From an uncultured Acetobacteraceae bacterium (GTDB lineage: Bacteria > Pseudomonadota > Alphaproteobacteria > Acetobacterales > Acetobacteraceae), in assembly GCA_903918195.1 (NCBI GenBank), contig CAIXDS010000189.1, forward strand, positions 1 through 64,000: 64,000 nucleotides of DNA, written 5' to 3'. The notes below the pieces were generated by a model. That model was not told where the DNA came from and searched no databases. It saw only the letters and a program-made list of their open reading frames with translations. Below, piece by piece: positions 8,502 to 18,423 of the stretch; the first letter of the stretch is position 1; every line of letters starts with the position of its first letter. A program made the position numbers and the translations under genes.

Positions 8502-8765
8502 ATGCAGAATGACAGCACTGTCGTGGTTGAATTGCCGATGACGCTGCGGGTTTCCGTCACGTTCCCCGACGGCGCGCCGCGCAACCCGCAGGCGGAGGCG
8601 GCCGTGCTCGCCGGCTGGGTGGCCGGCAAGGTGAGCCATGTCAGTCATGCCCAGATCGACGCATGCAACGAGCTGAACCGCCTGTTCCCGCATGGCACGG
8701 GCGTGGTCACCGACGTGGATGCCCAGGTGCTGCGTGCGGAGGCGCATCGGGACGCCGCCGACTAG
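8502..8765 (+). CDS. Small hypothetical protein, 87 aa
   Basis: An 87-aa acidic protein with a beta-rich first half (VVVELPMTLRVSVTF) and a helical second half (AQIDACNELNRLF). I recognise no family. GGAGAG at 8490-8495 sits 6 bases before ATG 8502, and third codon positions are strongly G/C as in real genes of this genome. Its TAG stop codon lies inside the left arm of an inverted repeat. Function unknown. Confidence 0.65.
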   Translation: MQNDSTVVVELPMTLRVSVTFPDGAPRNPQAEAAVLAGWVAGKVSHVSHAQIDACNELNRLFPHGTGVVTDVDAQVLRAEAHRDAAD

Positions 8766-8872
8766 TGTTGCGACTCCGACGGATAGTGCCGTCGGGCCGC
8801 AACACTAGCTCTTGGTTTTGTGTTCCGATTCACGCGACGGGGCGGACGCATCTGTCGCGATCGGAACACTAG
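8762..8872. repeat. Two adjacent cruciform-like inverted repeats
   Basis: First: CTAGTGTTGCG (8762-8772) pairs with CGCAACACTAG (8798-8808), with inner CCGACGG/CCGTCGG (8776-8782, 8789-8795). Second: GTGTTCCGAT (8820-8829) pairs with ATCGGAACAC (8860-8869), with inner CGCGAC/GTCGCG (8833-8838, 8854-8859). Both share the end AACACTAG. They could form transcription stops or be remnants of a small palindromic element. Confidence 0.75.
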
Positions 8873-8888
8873 CATAACAGCGGACGAC

Positions 8889-8920
8889 GGAAGGCCAGGG
8901 ACCGAGCCCCTGGCCGTCCG
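8889..8920. repeat. Family A palindrome, partial copy
   Basis: AAGGCCAGGG..GAGCCCCTGGCC resembles the core of the dispersed family A palindrome in inverted orientation. It lies between the cruciform repeats and the molybdenum hydroxylase gene. Confidence 0.5.
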
Positions 8921-8992
8921 CCGTTCCCCTTGGCCTTTCCGCTCCGGTTCGTACATGCTGGTGCAAACGCCAGAACCCGGAGAGAAACCGCC

Positions 8993-11320
8993 ATGAGCAA
9001 ATTCGGCGTCGCCCAGTCCGTCCGCCGCGTGGAAGACCCGCGCCTGCTGACAGGCAACGGCACCTACACCGACGATATCACCCTCCCCGGCACGACTTAC
9101 GGCGTAGTACTGCGCAGCCCGCATGCCGCGGCGACCATCCTGTCCATCGACACCAGTGCCGCCGCCCGCTCCCCGGGCGTGCTCGCGGTCATCACCGCCG
9201 CCGACCTGACGGCGGACGGCATCGGCCCGCTGCCCTGCGTGGTCAGCCTCACCAACCGCGACGGAACAAAACAGGTCAGCCCGCCCTATCCCGCCCTGGC
9301 CGGTGAGGCGGTGCACCATGTCGGCGCCCCGGTGGCCTTCGTGGTCGGCGAAACCGTGCAGCAGGCGCGCGACGGCGCCGAGGCGATCGCCGTCGATTAC
9401 GACATCCTGCCCTCGGTCACCGACCTGGCCACCGCCATGGACCCGGACGTGCCCCAGGTATGGGACGCCGCCCCGCGCAATTTCTGCTTCGACTGGGAGA
9501 CCGGCCAGAAGGCGAAAACTGACGCGCTGTTCGCCCAGGCCGCGCATGTGACGCGCCAGACCGTGGTGAACAACCGCATCGTGGTCGCCTCCATGGAGGC
9601 GCGCGCCGCGCTGGCCGAGTTCGATGCGAGGACGCAACGCTGGACGTTGCGCGCCAACACCCAGGGCGGCTGGTTGCTCAAGGACCTGCTCGGCAAGGCC
9701 GTCTTCAACACCGGCGCCGAGAGTTTCCGCGTCATCACCCCCGATGTCGGCGGTGGCTTCGGCATGAAGCTGTTTCTCTACCCCGAGCACGTGCTGACCT
9801 GTTACGCGGCGCGCCGGCTCGGCCGTCCGGTGAAATGGACCAGCGAGCGCAGCGAGGCGTTCCTGGCCGACACACATGGCCGCGACAACATCACGCTCGG
9901 CGAACTGGCACTCGACGCGGACGGAAAATTCCTCGCCCTGCGCACCCGCAACGTGGCGAACATGGGCTCCGCCCTGTCCGCCTTCGCGCCCTTCATTCCC
10001 ACCCTGGCCGGCACCGGCGTGCTGCCCAGCGTCTATGGGTTCCAGGCGATCTACGCCCACGTGATCGGCGTGTTCACCAACACCATGCCGGTCGATGCCT
10101 ATCGCGGCGCCGGCCGGCCGGAGGCCAATTATCTGGTCGAGCGCCTGATCGATCAGGCGGCGCGCGAGCTGACCATCGACCGCGCCGAACTGCGCCGGCG
10201 CAACATGGTCGGCCCCGATGCCATGCCGCACACCTCGCCGACCGGCCGCACCTACGATTCCGGTGATTTCCGCATTCTGCTCGATGCCGCGCTGAAGACC
10301 ATGGACTGGCAGGGATTCGAGGCCCGCCGCGCCGAGGCGGCACGGCGCGGCCGGCACCGCGGCATCGGCCTGTCCTATTACCTCGAAGCCACCGGCGGCG
10401 ACCCGACCGAGCGCGCCGAAATCCGCTTCGCCGATGACGACTTCGTCGATGTGTTCGTCGGCACCCAGTCCACCGGCCAGGGCCACGAGACCGCCTATGT
10501 GCAGCTCACGGTGGACCGGCTCGGCGTGCCGGGCGAGAAGGTGCGGGTCCGGCAGGGTGACACCGACACGATCCCCCAGGGCGGCGGCACCGGCGGGGCG
10601 CGCAGCCTGTATTCCGAGGGGCAGGCGATCCTGGCCACCGCCGCCACCGTCATCGAGAAGGGCCGCAAGGCGGCCTCCGAGGCGCTGGAGGCGGCCCCGG
10701 CGGATATTGTGTTCGAGGCCGGACGGTTCTCGATCGTCGGCACCGACCGCGGCATCGGCATCCTGGAACTCGCCGCGATCCAGCGCACCCGGGTCAGCCG
10801 TGGCGAGGATGCGACCACGCTGGATGCCGCCGAGGTGGCGCAGATCAAGTCGCACACCTTCCCCAATGGCTGCCACATCGCCGAAGTGGAGGTGGACCCG
10901 GAGACCGGGCAGGTGCAGGTGCTGCGCTATTCGGTGACCGACGATGTGGGCCGGGCGGTGAACCCGCTGATTGTACGCGGCCAGGTGCATGGCGGCGTGG
11001 CGCAGGGCTTCGGCCAGGCGGTGCTGGAGCACACCGCGTTCGATCCGGTCTCCGGCCAGTTGCTGTCCGGCAGTTTCATGGACTACGCGCTGCCGCGCGC
11101 CGACGATCTGCCCGACATCGAGGTGGAATTGATCGAGGTGCCGTGCCGCACCAATCCGCTCGGCGTGAAGGGGGCCGGCGAGGCCGGGGCGGTTGGCAGT
11201 CCGCCGGCGGTGATCAACGCGATCATCGATGCCCTGGCACCGTTAGGGGTGGCGCACATCGACATGCCCGCCACCCCCGAGCGCGTCTGGAAGGCCATGA
11301 TGGCCGCCAAGGCCGCCTGA
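8993..11320 (+). CDS. Xanthine dehydrogenase-family molybdopterin-binding subunit
   Basis: A 775-aa large subunit of the molybdenum hydroxylase family (aldehyde oxidase, CO dehydrogenase and related). An N-terminal 'hammerhead' domain (RRVEDPRLLTGNGTYTDD, near 10-27) leads into the molybdopterin domains with GGGFGMKLF (near 253), AYRGAGRPEANYLVERL (near 365), GTQSTGQGHET and GTGGARS, and the late KGAGEAGAVGSPPAV containing the usual catalytic Glu. The CO dehydrogenase active-site Cys loop is absent (AYRGAGRPE instead), so a general hydroxylase acting on an aldehyde or heterocycle is likelier. Partner FAD and 2Fe-2S subunits, normally adjacent, are not seen nearby. AGAGAA before ATG 8993 supports the start. 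Confidence 0.88.
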   Translation: MSKFGVAQSVRRVEDPRLLTGNGTYTDDITLPGTTYGVVLRSPHAAATILSIDTSAAARSPGVLAVITAADLTADGIGPLPCVVSLTNRDGTKQVSPPYPALAGEAVHHVGAPVAFVVGETVQQARDGAEAIAVDYDILPSVTDLATAMDPDVPQVWDAAPRNFCFDWETGQKAKTDALFAQAAHVTRQTVVNNRIVVASMEARAALAEFDARTQRWTLRANTQGGWLLKDLLGKAVFNTGAESFRVITPDVGGGFGMKLFLYPEHVLTCYAARRLGRPVKWTSERSEAFLADTHGRDNITLGELALDADGKFLALRTRNVANMGSALSAFAPFIPTLAGTGVLPSVYGFQAIYAHVIGVFTNTMPVDAYRGAGRPEANYLVERLIDQAARELTIDRAELRRRNMVGPDAMPHTSPTGRTYDSGDFRILLDAALKTMDWQGFEARRAEAARRGRHRGIGLSYYLEATGGDPTERAEIRFADDDFVDVFVGTQSTGQGHETAYVQLTVDRLGVPGEKVRVRQGDTDTIPQGGGTGGARSLYSEGQAILATAATVIEKGRKAASEALEAAPADIVFEAGRFSIVGTDRGIGILELAAIQRTRVSRGEDATTLDAAEVAQIKSHTFPNGCHIAEVEVDPETGQVQVLRYSVTDDVGRAVNPLIVRGQVHGGVAQGFGQAVLEHTAFDPVSGQLLSGSFMDYALPRADDLPDIEVELIEVPCRTNPLGVKGAGEAGAVGSPPAVINAIIDALAPLGVAHIDMPATPERVWKAMMAAKAA

Positions 11321-11324
11321 ATGA

Positions 11325-11381
11325 ATGGGTTCTAAGGGCTCCGCCCTTAGCGGGGTCCAGGGGCAGAGCCCCTGGCCTTCC
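11325..11381. repeat. Family A palindrome, full copy
   Basis: A 57-base copy identical to 55184-55240: AATGGGTTCTAAGGGCTCCG, CCCTTAGCGGGGTCC, then AGGGGCAGAGCCCCTGGCC. It contains two nested hairpins (AAGGGCTCCGCCCTT and CCAGGGGCAGAGCCCCTGG). It starts a few bases after the stop of the preceding gene and may act as its terminator. Confidence 0.85.
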
Positions 11382-11516
11382 CGCGTCATCATGGCGGCTT
11401 CAAGGCGATGAAGCGCATTCGCGCTCATGCCAGTCCCTCCGATTGGCCGTGCCGCGGAGCGAGGCCGTTGCTTTAAGAAGCACCCCCTCCCGCAACGTGC
11501 ACCGGCCCCGCCAGCA

Positions 11517-12092
11517 ATGATCTGTGCCCTCGAGTCCTTCGTCACCACGCTCGGCCCCGCGGCGGCCGCGGGAGCACTCGGCGTGGCGGCGAACGGCGTC
11601 TGGCCGCATTTGCAGTCGCGGCGGCAGATCTTGGCCGTGCAGGTGTTTTGCTCGGCGATGTTCGCCCTGCATTATACCCTGCTCGGCGCCAATACGGGGG
11701 CGGCGATGTGTGCCGCCGGCGCGTTGCAGTCGCTGGCCGCCGCCACGCTGCGCGGACGATGGGCGCTCGGCGGCGTGTTTGGCGCCACCATTGCGGCGAC
11801 CCTGGCGATGACGGTGGCCACCTGGTCGGGACTGCCCTCGGCGCTGGCGCTGGCCGGCCAGTCGATGTCAGCGCTCGGCCGGCTGCAGCGCCGCGAGCAG
11901 GCGATCCGGCTGGCCTTCCTGGGCGGGGAGGCGTTCTGGATCAGCCACAATTTGTTGGTCGGCTCCTCCTGGGGCCTGACCGCGGACACCATGGCCGTGA
12001 CCATGCTGCTGATCGGGCTGTGGCGTGGCCGGACGCGCCGCGCGCCCCTTCGTGCCTGTCCGAAAGCGCTCGCTTTTCTTTCAACGGCTTAA
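11517..12092 (+). CDS. YgjV-like inner membrane protein
   Basis: A 191-aa integral membrane protein with about six hydrophobic helices (AAAAGALGVAANGVW, VQVFCSAMFALHYTLLG, AATLAMTVATWSGLPSALAL, ADTMAVTMLLIGLW). The helix pattern, QSRRQIL, FALHYTLLG and LRRREQAIR-like basic loop fit the YgjV family (Imp-YgjV), of unknown function. ATG 11517 precedes the first family-like helix. The last dozen residues (CPKALAFLSTA) are encoded by a copy of repeat family B (12052-12117), so the native C-terminus has probably been replaced by the repeat. Downstream of the molybdenum hydroxylase but separated by a repeat. Confidence 0.75.
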   Translation: MICALESFVTTLGPAAAAGALGVAANGVWPHLQSRRQILAVQVFCSAMFALHYTLLGANTGAAMCAAGALQSLAAATLRGRWALGGVFGATIAATLAMTVATWSGLPSALALAGQSMSALGRLQRREQAIRLAFLGGEAFWISHNLLVGSSWGLTADTMAVTMLLIGLWRGRTRRAPLRACPKALAFLSTA

Positions 12093-12117
12093 AGGCGGCA
12101 CGGTGCGGCCCATCCTC
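12052..12117. repeat. Family B repeat, partial copy overlapping gene end
   Basis: 66 bases beginning GTGCCTGTCCGAAAGCGCTC and ending GGCCCATCCTC; 56 of 66 positions match the copy at 13195-13260 by eye. Only the left end is present here; I see no inverted right end in the next 200 bases. It supplies the last codons and the stop of the YgjV-like gene. Confidence 0.75.
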
Positions 12118-12408
12118 CCGACGCCAGCGACACCACCGCTTCCGTTGCGGCGGGCGGGAAACGCCGCAGCACCCTGCCAGGAGCCAAGCCTTCACGTCGC
12201 TGCGGACTTTGTCCGCTCAGCATGATCACAACCCGCCGATATCGCCCCACTCGACCTGGCGGGAACATCGCCGGACCGCGTGACATCGCCGTGCGCGCGG
12301 GAACCCCTGGCCGCCGGCCAGGTCCGACGGGAGGCAGCGGAATGCTGCGGCTGGCACAGCGATGGTTGCGACGTCAGGCCGATACTGACGGACCGACTGG
12401 CGTGGCCG
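12118..12408. other. Non-coding gap
   Basis: A 290-base spacer between the YgjV-like gene and the convergent hypothetical gene. I find no gene with family sequence or ribosome site on either strand. Confidence 0.4.
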
Positions 12409-12867
12409 TCAGCGCATGACTTCGCGCCAGACGGCCTTCGAGCCATTGCTGGCAAACGCGGATACCATACTTACACCGCATCCGACCGCAGCCGCCGAGG
12501 CGACTGCCCCGGCCGCCAACGGAACCGCCGCGCCGCCACTGGCGATGGCAATCATGCTCAGCACTTCCGTGACAACCGCTCCGCTGAACATGCCGCCGGT
12601 ACAGGCGCCTACCAGCGATTCCCAAAGATCGGGGGGCACGATGTCCCCGCGGTGGTAAGTGGCCGGCGGGGTATCATTCAAGCCCGCGCCTGCGTCGCCC
12701 TGGCCTTGGGGAGGAGACGCACGCTGGTGTCCCCGCCACGCCGTGTAGGGGCGTAACGCCGAACCCTCTGCCTGCCGCAGGGCGTCGGCCACGCCCGCCG
12801 CTTTCGCCTCATCCGGCGCACCTCCGATTGCCGCAGCAATGGGCAGAGCAATAGCAACATTTCGCAT
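12409..12867 (-). CDS. Hypothetical secreted or membrane protein with Gly/Ala-rich C-terminal half
   Basis: About 152 aa. The N-terminus MRNVAIALPIAAAIGGAPDEAKA looks like a weak signal peptide with an AKA cleavage site. The middle is polar (RGHQRASPPQGQGDAG). The C-terminal half, about 50 residues, is hydrophobic and rich in small residues with two cysteines (GACTGGMF, AVGCGVSMVSAF), a composition resembling two-Gly-motif bacteriocins or small membrane-inserting proteins. No family is recognised. The region upstream (12930-13090) is A/T-rich and suits a promoter. An upstream ATG at 12924 would add 19 residues. Function unknown. Confidence 0.5.
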   Translation of the reverse strand: MRNVAIALPIAAAIGGAPDEAKAAGVADALRQAEGSALRPYTAWRGHQRASPPQGQGDAGAGLNDTPPATYHRGDIVPPDLWESLVGACTGGMFSGAVVTEVLSMIAIASGGAAVPLAAGAVASAAAVGCGVSMVSAFASNGSKAVWREVMR

Positions 12868-13194
12868 GGTGCCAAGACACTTCCGACCGCCGACTGCGGC
12901 GGGAGGCCACAGAACTGGTTGCATGTCTTACTTAATCCCCTCTGCAAGAATTTTTCTTATAGTTGTGAATTAAATATGGTCTATAACCTGCTTTGCAACC
13001 ATTAATGCTGCCCATTCACGCCGAATTCATCGGATCTCATTTAAATACAGTAACTCTTGGTTTCGTTGTATTGTAACTTGTTTGTATCTGTTCGTAAGCC
13101 GAAGCTTCGTCGCGCGCTGATGGTTGCGCGCGCTCAACCGGCGCGATGGCTGACCGTTGTTCGACGCCGCGATCGTCCGAAACCGCTGGTGTCA
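12868..13194. other. A/T-rich intergenic region
   Basis: A stretch around 12930-13090 is much more A/T-rich than the rest of the window. It probably holds the promoter of the leftward gene at 12867. No coding sequence is supported. Confidence 0.4.
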
Positions 13195-13352
13195 GTGCCT
13201 GTCCGAAAGCGCTCGCTTCTCTTTCAAGAACTTACAGGTGGTGCGGGGTGGCCCATCCTCGAAAACTGCCGCTACTTTCCAGATCATTCTGCCACCTATG
13301 GCTATGGCCGGTTAAGCATTTGATTCCATTGCCTCCGCTTTCGGACAGGCCC
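13195..13352. mobile_element. MITE-like element with 14-bp terminal inverted repeats
   Basis: CCTGTCCGAAAGCG (13198-13211) is repeated as its exact reverse complement CGCTTTCGGACAGG (13336-13349), bounding about 152 bases. The left 66 bases recur at 12052-12117. There is no transposase inside. This is the structure of a small non-autonomous element. A clear target-site duplication is not visible. Confidence 0.6.
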
Positions 13353-13456
13353 TTAGCATCGCGATCGCCACCACCTGATCGCGCGCAAAGCTTGACGCCG
13401 CCGCTTGGATCGGCGTCCCCTTGGCGCGGGGCAGCACGCCCCCTTGGAGCATCGTC

Positions 13457-13600
13457 ATGGCAAAAGGACAAAAGCGCAGCGGGCGCGAGATGAAGAAGCC
13501 GAAAGCCTCGAAGGCCCCCAGCTCGGCGGGAGCGGCCGGTTTCGGCGCGCTGAAGCCGCAGAAGCCACTGCCGACGAAGACGCCGACGACGCCGAAGTAG
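13457..13600 (+). CDS. Small basic protein, 47 aa
   Basis: ATG 13457, preceded by GGAG at 13446-13449, opens a 47-codon frame beginning MAKGQKRSGREMKKPKASKA and ending KTPTTPK. It is Lys-rich in its first half and Ala/Pro/Lys-rich after, so it is likely disordered. Short MAKGQKRS-type proteins are common in Rhodospirillales genomes, which supports it as a real gene; function unknown. It lies 88 bases before uvrB in the same direction. Confidence 0.65.
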   Translation: MAKGQKRSGREMKKPKASKAPSSAGAAGFGALKPQKPLPTKTPTTPK

Positions 13601-13687
13601 CCGCGCCGGCCGCCCGGAGCCGGGCGGCTTCGCTCGCTGGAATTTCCGGCCCCCCGCTGCCATGTCAGCGGCGAGGAGTGTGTGCCG

Positions 13688-15874
<2,187 letters not shown>

Positions 15875-15881
15875 AACCAGT

Positions 15882-15911
15882 CCAGGGACGCCGCCCCTGG
15901 ACGCCGCCAGG
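15882..15911. terminator. Hairpin after uvrB (family A fragment)
   Basis: GTCCAGGG, spacer ACGCCG, then CCCCTGGAC forms a strong stem directly after the uvrB stop. It shares the TCCAGGG/CCCTGGA core of the dispersed palindromes and may act as a terminator, though no T-run follows. Confidence 0.5.
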
Positions 15912-15937
15912 CTGTCGAAAACGCAGGATGCTGCCGG

Positions 15938-17185
15938 TTACCCCCCCAGCAGCCCGTAGGTCGGTGACCATCCGGCCAGGGTGATGTATTTTCCATCGAG
16001 CGAGAAACCGAACCCGGCCGGGAACGAGAAGCTGGGAGTGACCCCGGTGGGTAATGGCGTCAACGGCACGCCACTGAACTTGTCGTTGCTATTTGCCAGC
16101 GTATCCCAGGTGGCAAGGGTGGACCCGATGGTCTCGTTCCAGTCATAAATCGGGCCGCCGGTCAGGTTCTCGAACACGTTCGAGCTGAAGACGTTTTTTT
16201 GGCTACTGGGGCTGTTCACGAACATCGCCGGAGCTGATGAGTCGGACAAGGCCACGTTGTTCTTGAACGTGTTGCCATAGGCCAGACCCAATAGCTGGTT
16301 CACCATGAGCTCACCAGCCGACGTGTGGGTCCCGCCTGAGTTCAGCTCATTGCCGCCCACATCGTTGCCGCTGACGACATTGTCGTAGGAATCGTACACC
16401 CCGATCCCCGCGCCATCGTTCGCATAGCAGAAATTGTTGCTGATGGTGTTGTGGTTCGTCCACTGATCCGCCAGGATGCCGCCGCCATCTTCTTCGTAGA
16501 TGTCACGGTTGCCGATGCAGACGTTCCCGGTAACGGTATTATAGGCGCCATAGGTGTCCGCCGCGCTAGAGGCATAGATGTGAATGCCGCTGCAGCCGAA
16601 GACGGCCAAGCCGTTGCCGGAAACTGTATTGTCTGAGATGGTGAAACTGTTGCCATCGACGTTGATCCCATCATAACCATTTCCGGAGATCACGTTGTTT
16701 GAGATGACCGTCCCCGACCCCGTCACCTCGTTGATGCCTATGCCGTACTGGGTGTTGTTGCTGATCGTGTTGCCCGAAATCGTGTTGGTCGTACCCGCCC
16801 CGTTACCGATCCATATACCCATCCCCGAGGAAGCGATGGTGTTTCCGGAGATGGTGATGTTGTTGGCGCCACTTTGTAAAACGACACCTGCCCCGGTGCT
16901 GTTGCTAATTTGGAAACCCGAAAACGTCACGTAGGTGGCGCCGTCGAAGTTGACCCCGCCCTTGATGATGGGGGCGGCCCCGGTGCCGTAGGAGCCTATC
17001 TTGATAGGCGCCGCCGCGGTGGCATTAACCCCAATATACAAGCTGCCGGAATACGTCGTGCCTGCGGCCTGGAGGTATGTTGTTCCTGCAGTGAAACTAA
17101 TATTCGACCAGGAGTTGTATGGACTTGCCTGTGTCCCAGTGCCGCCGGACTTGGCCGTCGGGTTGATATAGATGGTGCCAGCCAT
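15938..17185 (-). CDS. Right-handed parallel beta-helix repeat protein
   Basis: A 415-aa protein of repeated short strands typical of pectate-lyase/NosD-like beta helices: NNITISGNTIASSGMGIWIG, NTISGNTISNNTQYGIGI, GTVISNNVISGNGYDGINV, FTISDNTVSGNGL, YNTVTGNVCIGN and more, about ten coils between residues 85 and 330. Such folds occur in polysaccharide lyases, epimerases and surface adhesins. I see no catalytic pattern that decides among them. The N-terminus (MAGTIYINPTAKSGGTG) has no Sec signal peptide. AGGAGAG before ATG 17185 is a strong ribosome site; the longer reading from 17260 lacks one. Convergent with uvrB; its upstream region is strikingly A/T-rich. Confidence 0.8.
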   Translation of the reverse strand: MAGTIYINPTAKSGGTGTQASPYNSWSNISFTAGTTYLQAAGTTYSGSLYIGVNATAAAPIKIGSYGTGAAPIIKGGVNFDGATYVTFSGFQISNSTGAGVVLQSGANNITISGNTIASSGMGIWIGNGAGTTNTISGNTISNNTQYGIGINEVTGSGTVISNNVISGNGYDGINVDGNSFTISDNTVSGNGLAVFGCSGIHIYASSAADTYGAYNTVTGNVCIGNRDIYEEDGGGILADQWTNHNTISNNFCYANDGAGIGVYDSYDNVVSGNDVGGNELNSGGTHTSAGELMVNQLLGLAYGNTFKNNVALSDSSAPAMFVNSPSSQKNVFSSNVFENLTGGPIYDWNETIGSTLATWDTLANSNDKFSGVPLTPLPTGVTPSFSFPAGFGFSLDGKYITLAGWSPTYGLLGG

Positions 17186-17634
17186 ATCGCTCTCCTGTCG
17201 AGCTTTGCGAATTTCAACGCCAACGTTAACAACGTTAACCAACCTTGTGAATTTTATCAATCCCCTTTGAACTGATCAAATTTGCGCGACTCGTTAAATG
17301 AAGCGCTATAAAAATAATATGTTCAGAAATTCGTGTTAATGTGGTTGTTTTTGTAAGTGTTGCTAATAAATGTCTTAGTATTATGATCTAATTATATTTT
17401 TGTTGCGGGAATTAACTCCGAATCAGACAGCCATCAGTGTTCGGAACGAATGGCCGCCAACGCAGGATTTATCTGCCGGTCCGCAACCGCCATGCGGGAA
17501 TCCGCCTTCGGTGGCGCCCAGCCTCGTTTTTTATCATGGAAGCGATGCGCCATTACGAACCCGGCTCCACCCCTGGCGGCGAAGGCCGGTTCGTGGCAGC
17601 ACGGCAACGCCCCCGCGCTGCAAGGACCCCCGGC
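17186..17634. promoter_or_regulatory. A/T-rich intergenic region with tandem AACGTTAAC
   Basis: AACGTTAAC occurs twice in tandem at 17222-17230 and 17231-17239, each containing the palindrome GTTAAC, about 40 bases before the beta-helix start codon: a candidate operator. Bases about 17260-17405 are extremely A/T-rich for this genome, as expected for a promoter or for foreign DNA bound by silencing proteins. No gene is supported between here and the SDR start at 17635. Confidence 0.5.
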
Positions 17635-18423
17635 ATGACGGAACTGATCGGCAACATCGCCGCCACCATCCCGCGCGCGGCGCTGGTCACCGGCGGTGCG
17701 CAGCGACTCGGCCGTGCCATCGCGCTGGCGCTGGCCGAGGCCGGGTTCGACGTGGCAGTACATTGCCACGGCAGCACGGCGGCGGCGGAGCAGACCGCGG
17801 CGGATATCCGCGCGCGCGGCCGGCGCGCCGCGGTGCTGCCGGCCGACCTGGCCCGCGAGGCGGCCGTGCGCGCCCTGCTGCCGGAAGCCGCGGCGGCGCT
17901 GGGGCCGGTCGGCGTGCTGGTGAACAATGCCGGCACCTTCGAGCGCGACGAGTGGCACGACGCCACGCGGGAAAGCTGGGACCGCCATATCGAACCCAAC
18001 CTGCGCGCCCCGTTCGTGCTGATGCAGGATTTCGCCCGCGCCCTGCCGGAGGCGGCGGAGGGGGTGGTCATCAACATGCTCGACCAGCGGGTCTGGTCGC
18101 TGACGCCGCATTTCGTGTCCTACACCCTGGCCAAGGCGGGGCTGTGGACGCTGACGCAGACGATGGCGCTCGCGCTGGCGCCGCGCATCCGCGTCAACGC
18201 CATCGGCCCCGGCCCGGCGCTGCCGAGCCCCCGCCAGACCGCGGCACAGTTCGCGCGGCAATGCGCGCAGGTGCCGCTGCAGCGCGGCAGCGGGCCGGAG
18301 GAGGTGGCGCGGGCCGCACTCGCCATTCTGGCGCTGCCCTCGCTGACCGGGCAGATGCTGGCGCTGGACGGCGGCCAGCACCTGCAATGGAGCCCGGCGC
18401 TGGGCGGGCCGCCGGAGGAATAG
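17635..18423 (+). CDS. SDR family oxidoreductase
   Basis: A 262-aa short-chain dehydrogenase/reductase. The cofactor motif TGGAQRLG (residues about 19-26) with a nearby positive residue pattern, NNAG near 101, and active-site Tyr163/Lys167 (YTLAK) are present. The usual catalytic Ser stretch reads INMLDQRVWSLTPHF, a form typical of the pteridine reductase/FolM-like SDR subgroup, as is RVNAIGPGPALPS. It may reduce a pterin or other carbonyl; substrate uncertain. ATG 17635 starts the homology; upstream open frame is not family-like. It lies upstream of uvrC in the same direction, with a 460-base gap. Confidence 0.82.
   Translation: MTELIGNIAATIPRAALVTGGAQRLGRAIALALAEAGFDVAVHCHGSTAAAEQTAADIRARGRRAAVLPADLAREAAVRALLPEAAAALGPVGVLVNNAGTFERDEWHDATRESWDRHIEPNLRAPFVLMQDFARALPEAAEGVVINMLDQRVWSLTPHFVSYTLAKAGLWTLTQTMALALAPRIRVNAIGPGPALPSPRQTAAQFARQCAQVPLQRGSGPEEVARAALAILALPSLTGQMLALDGGQHLQWSPALGGPPEE

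Noticed and set aside
8762-11032. 756-residue frame opposite the molybdenum hydroxylase
   Set aside because: Antisense shadow with no motif.
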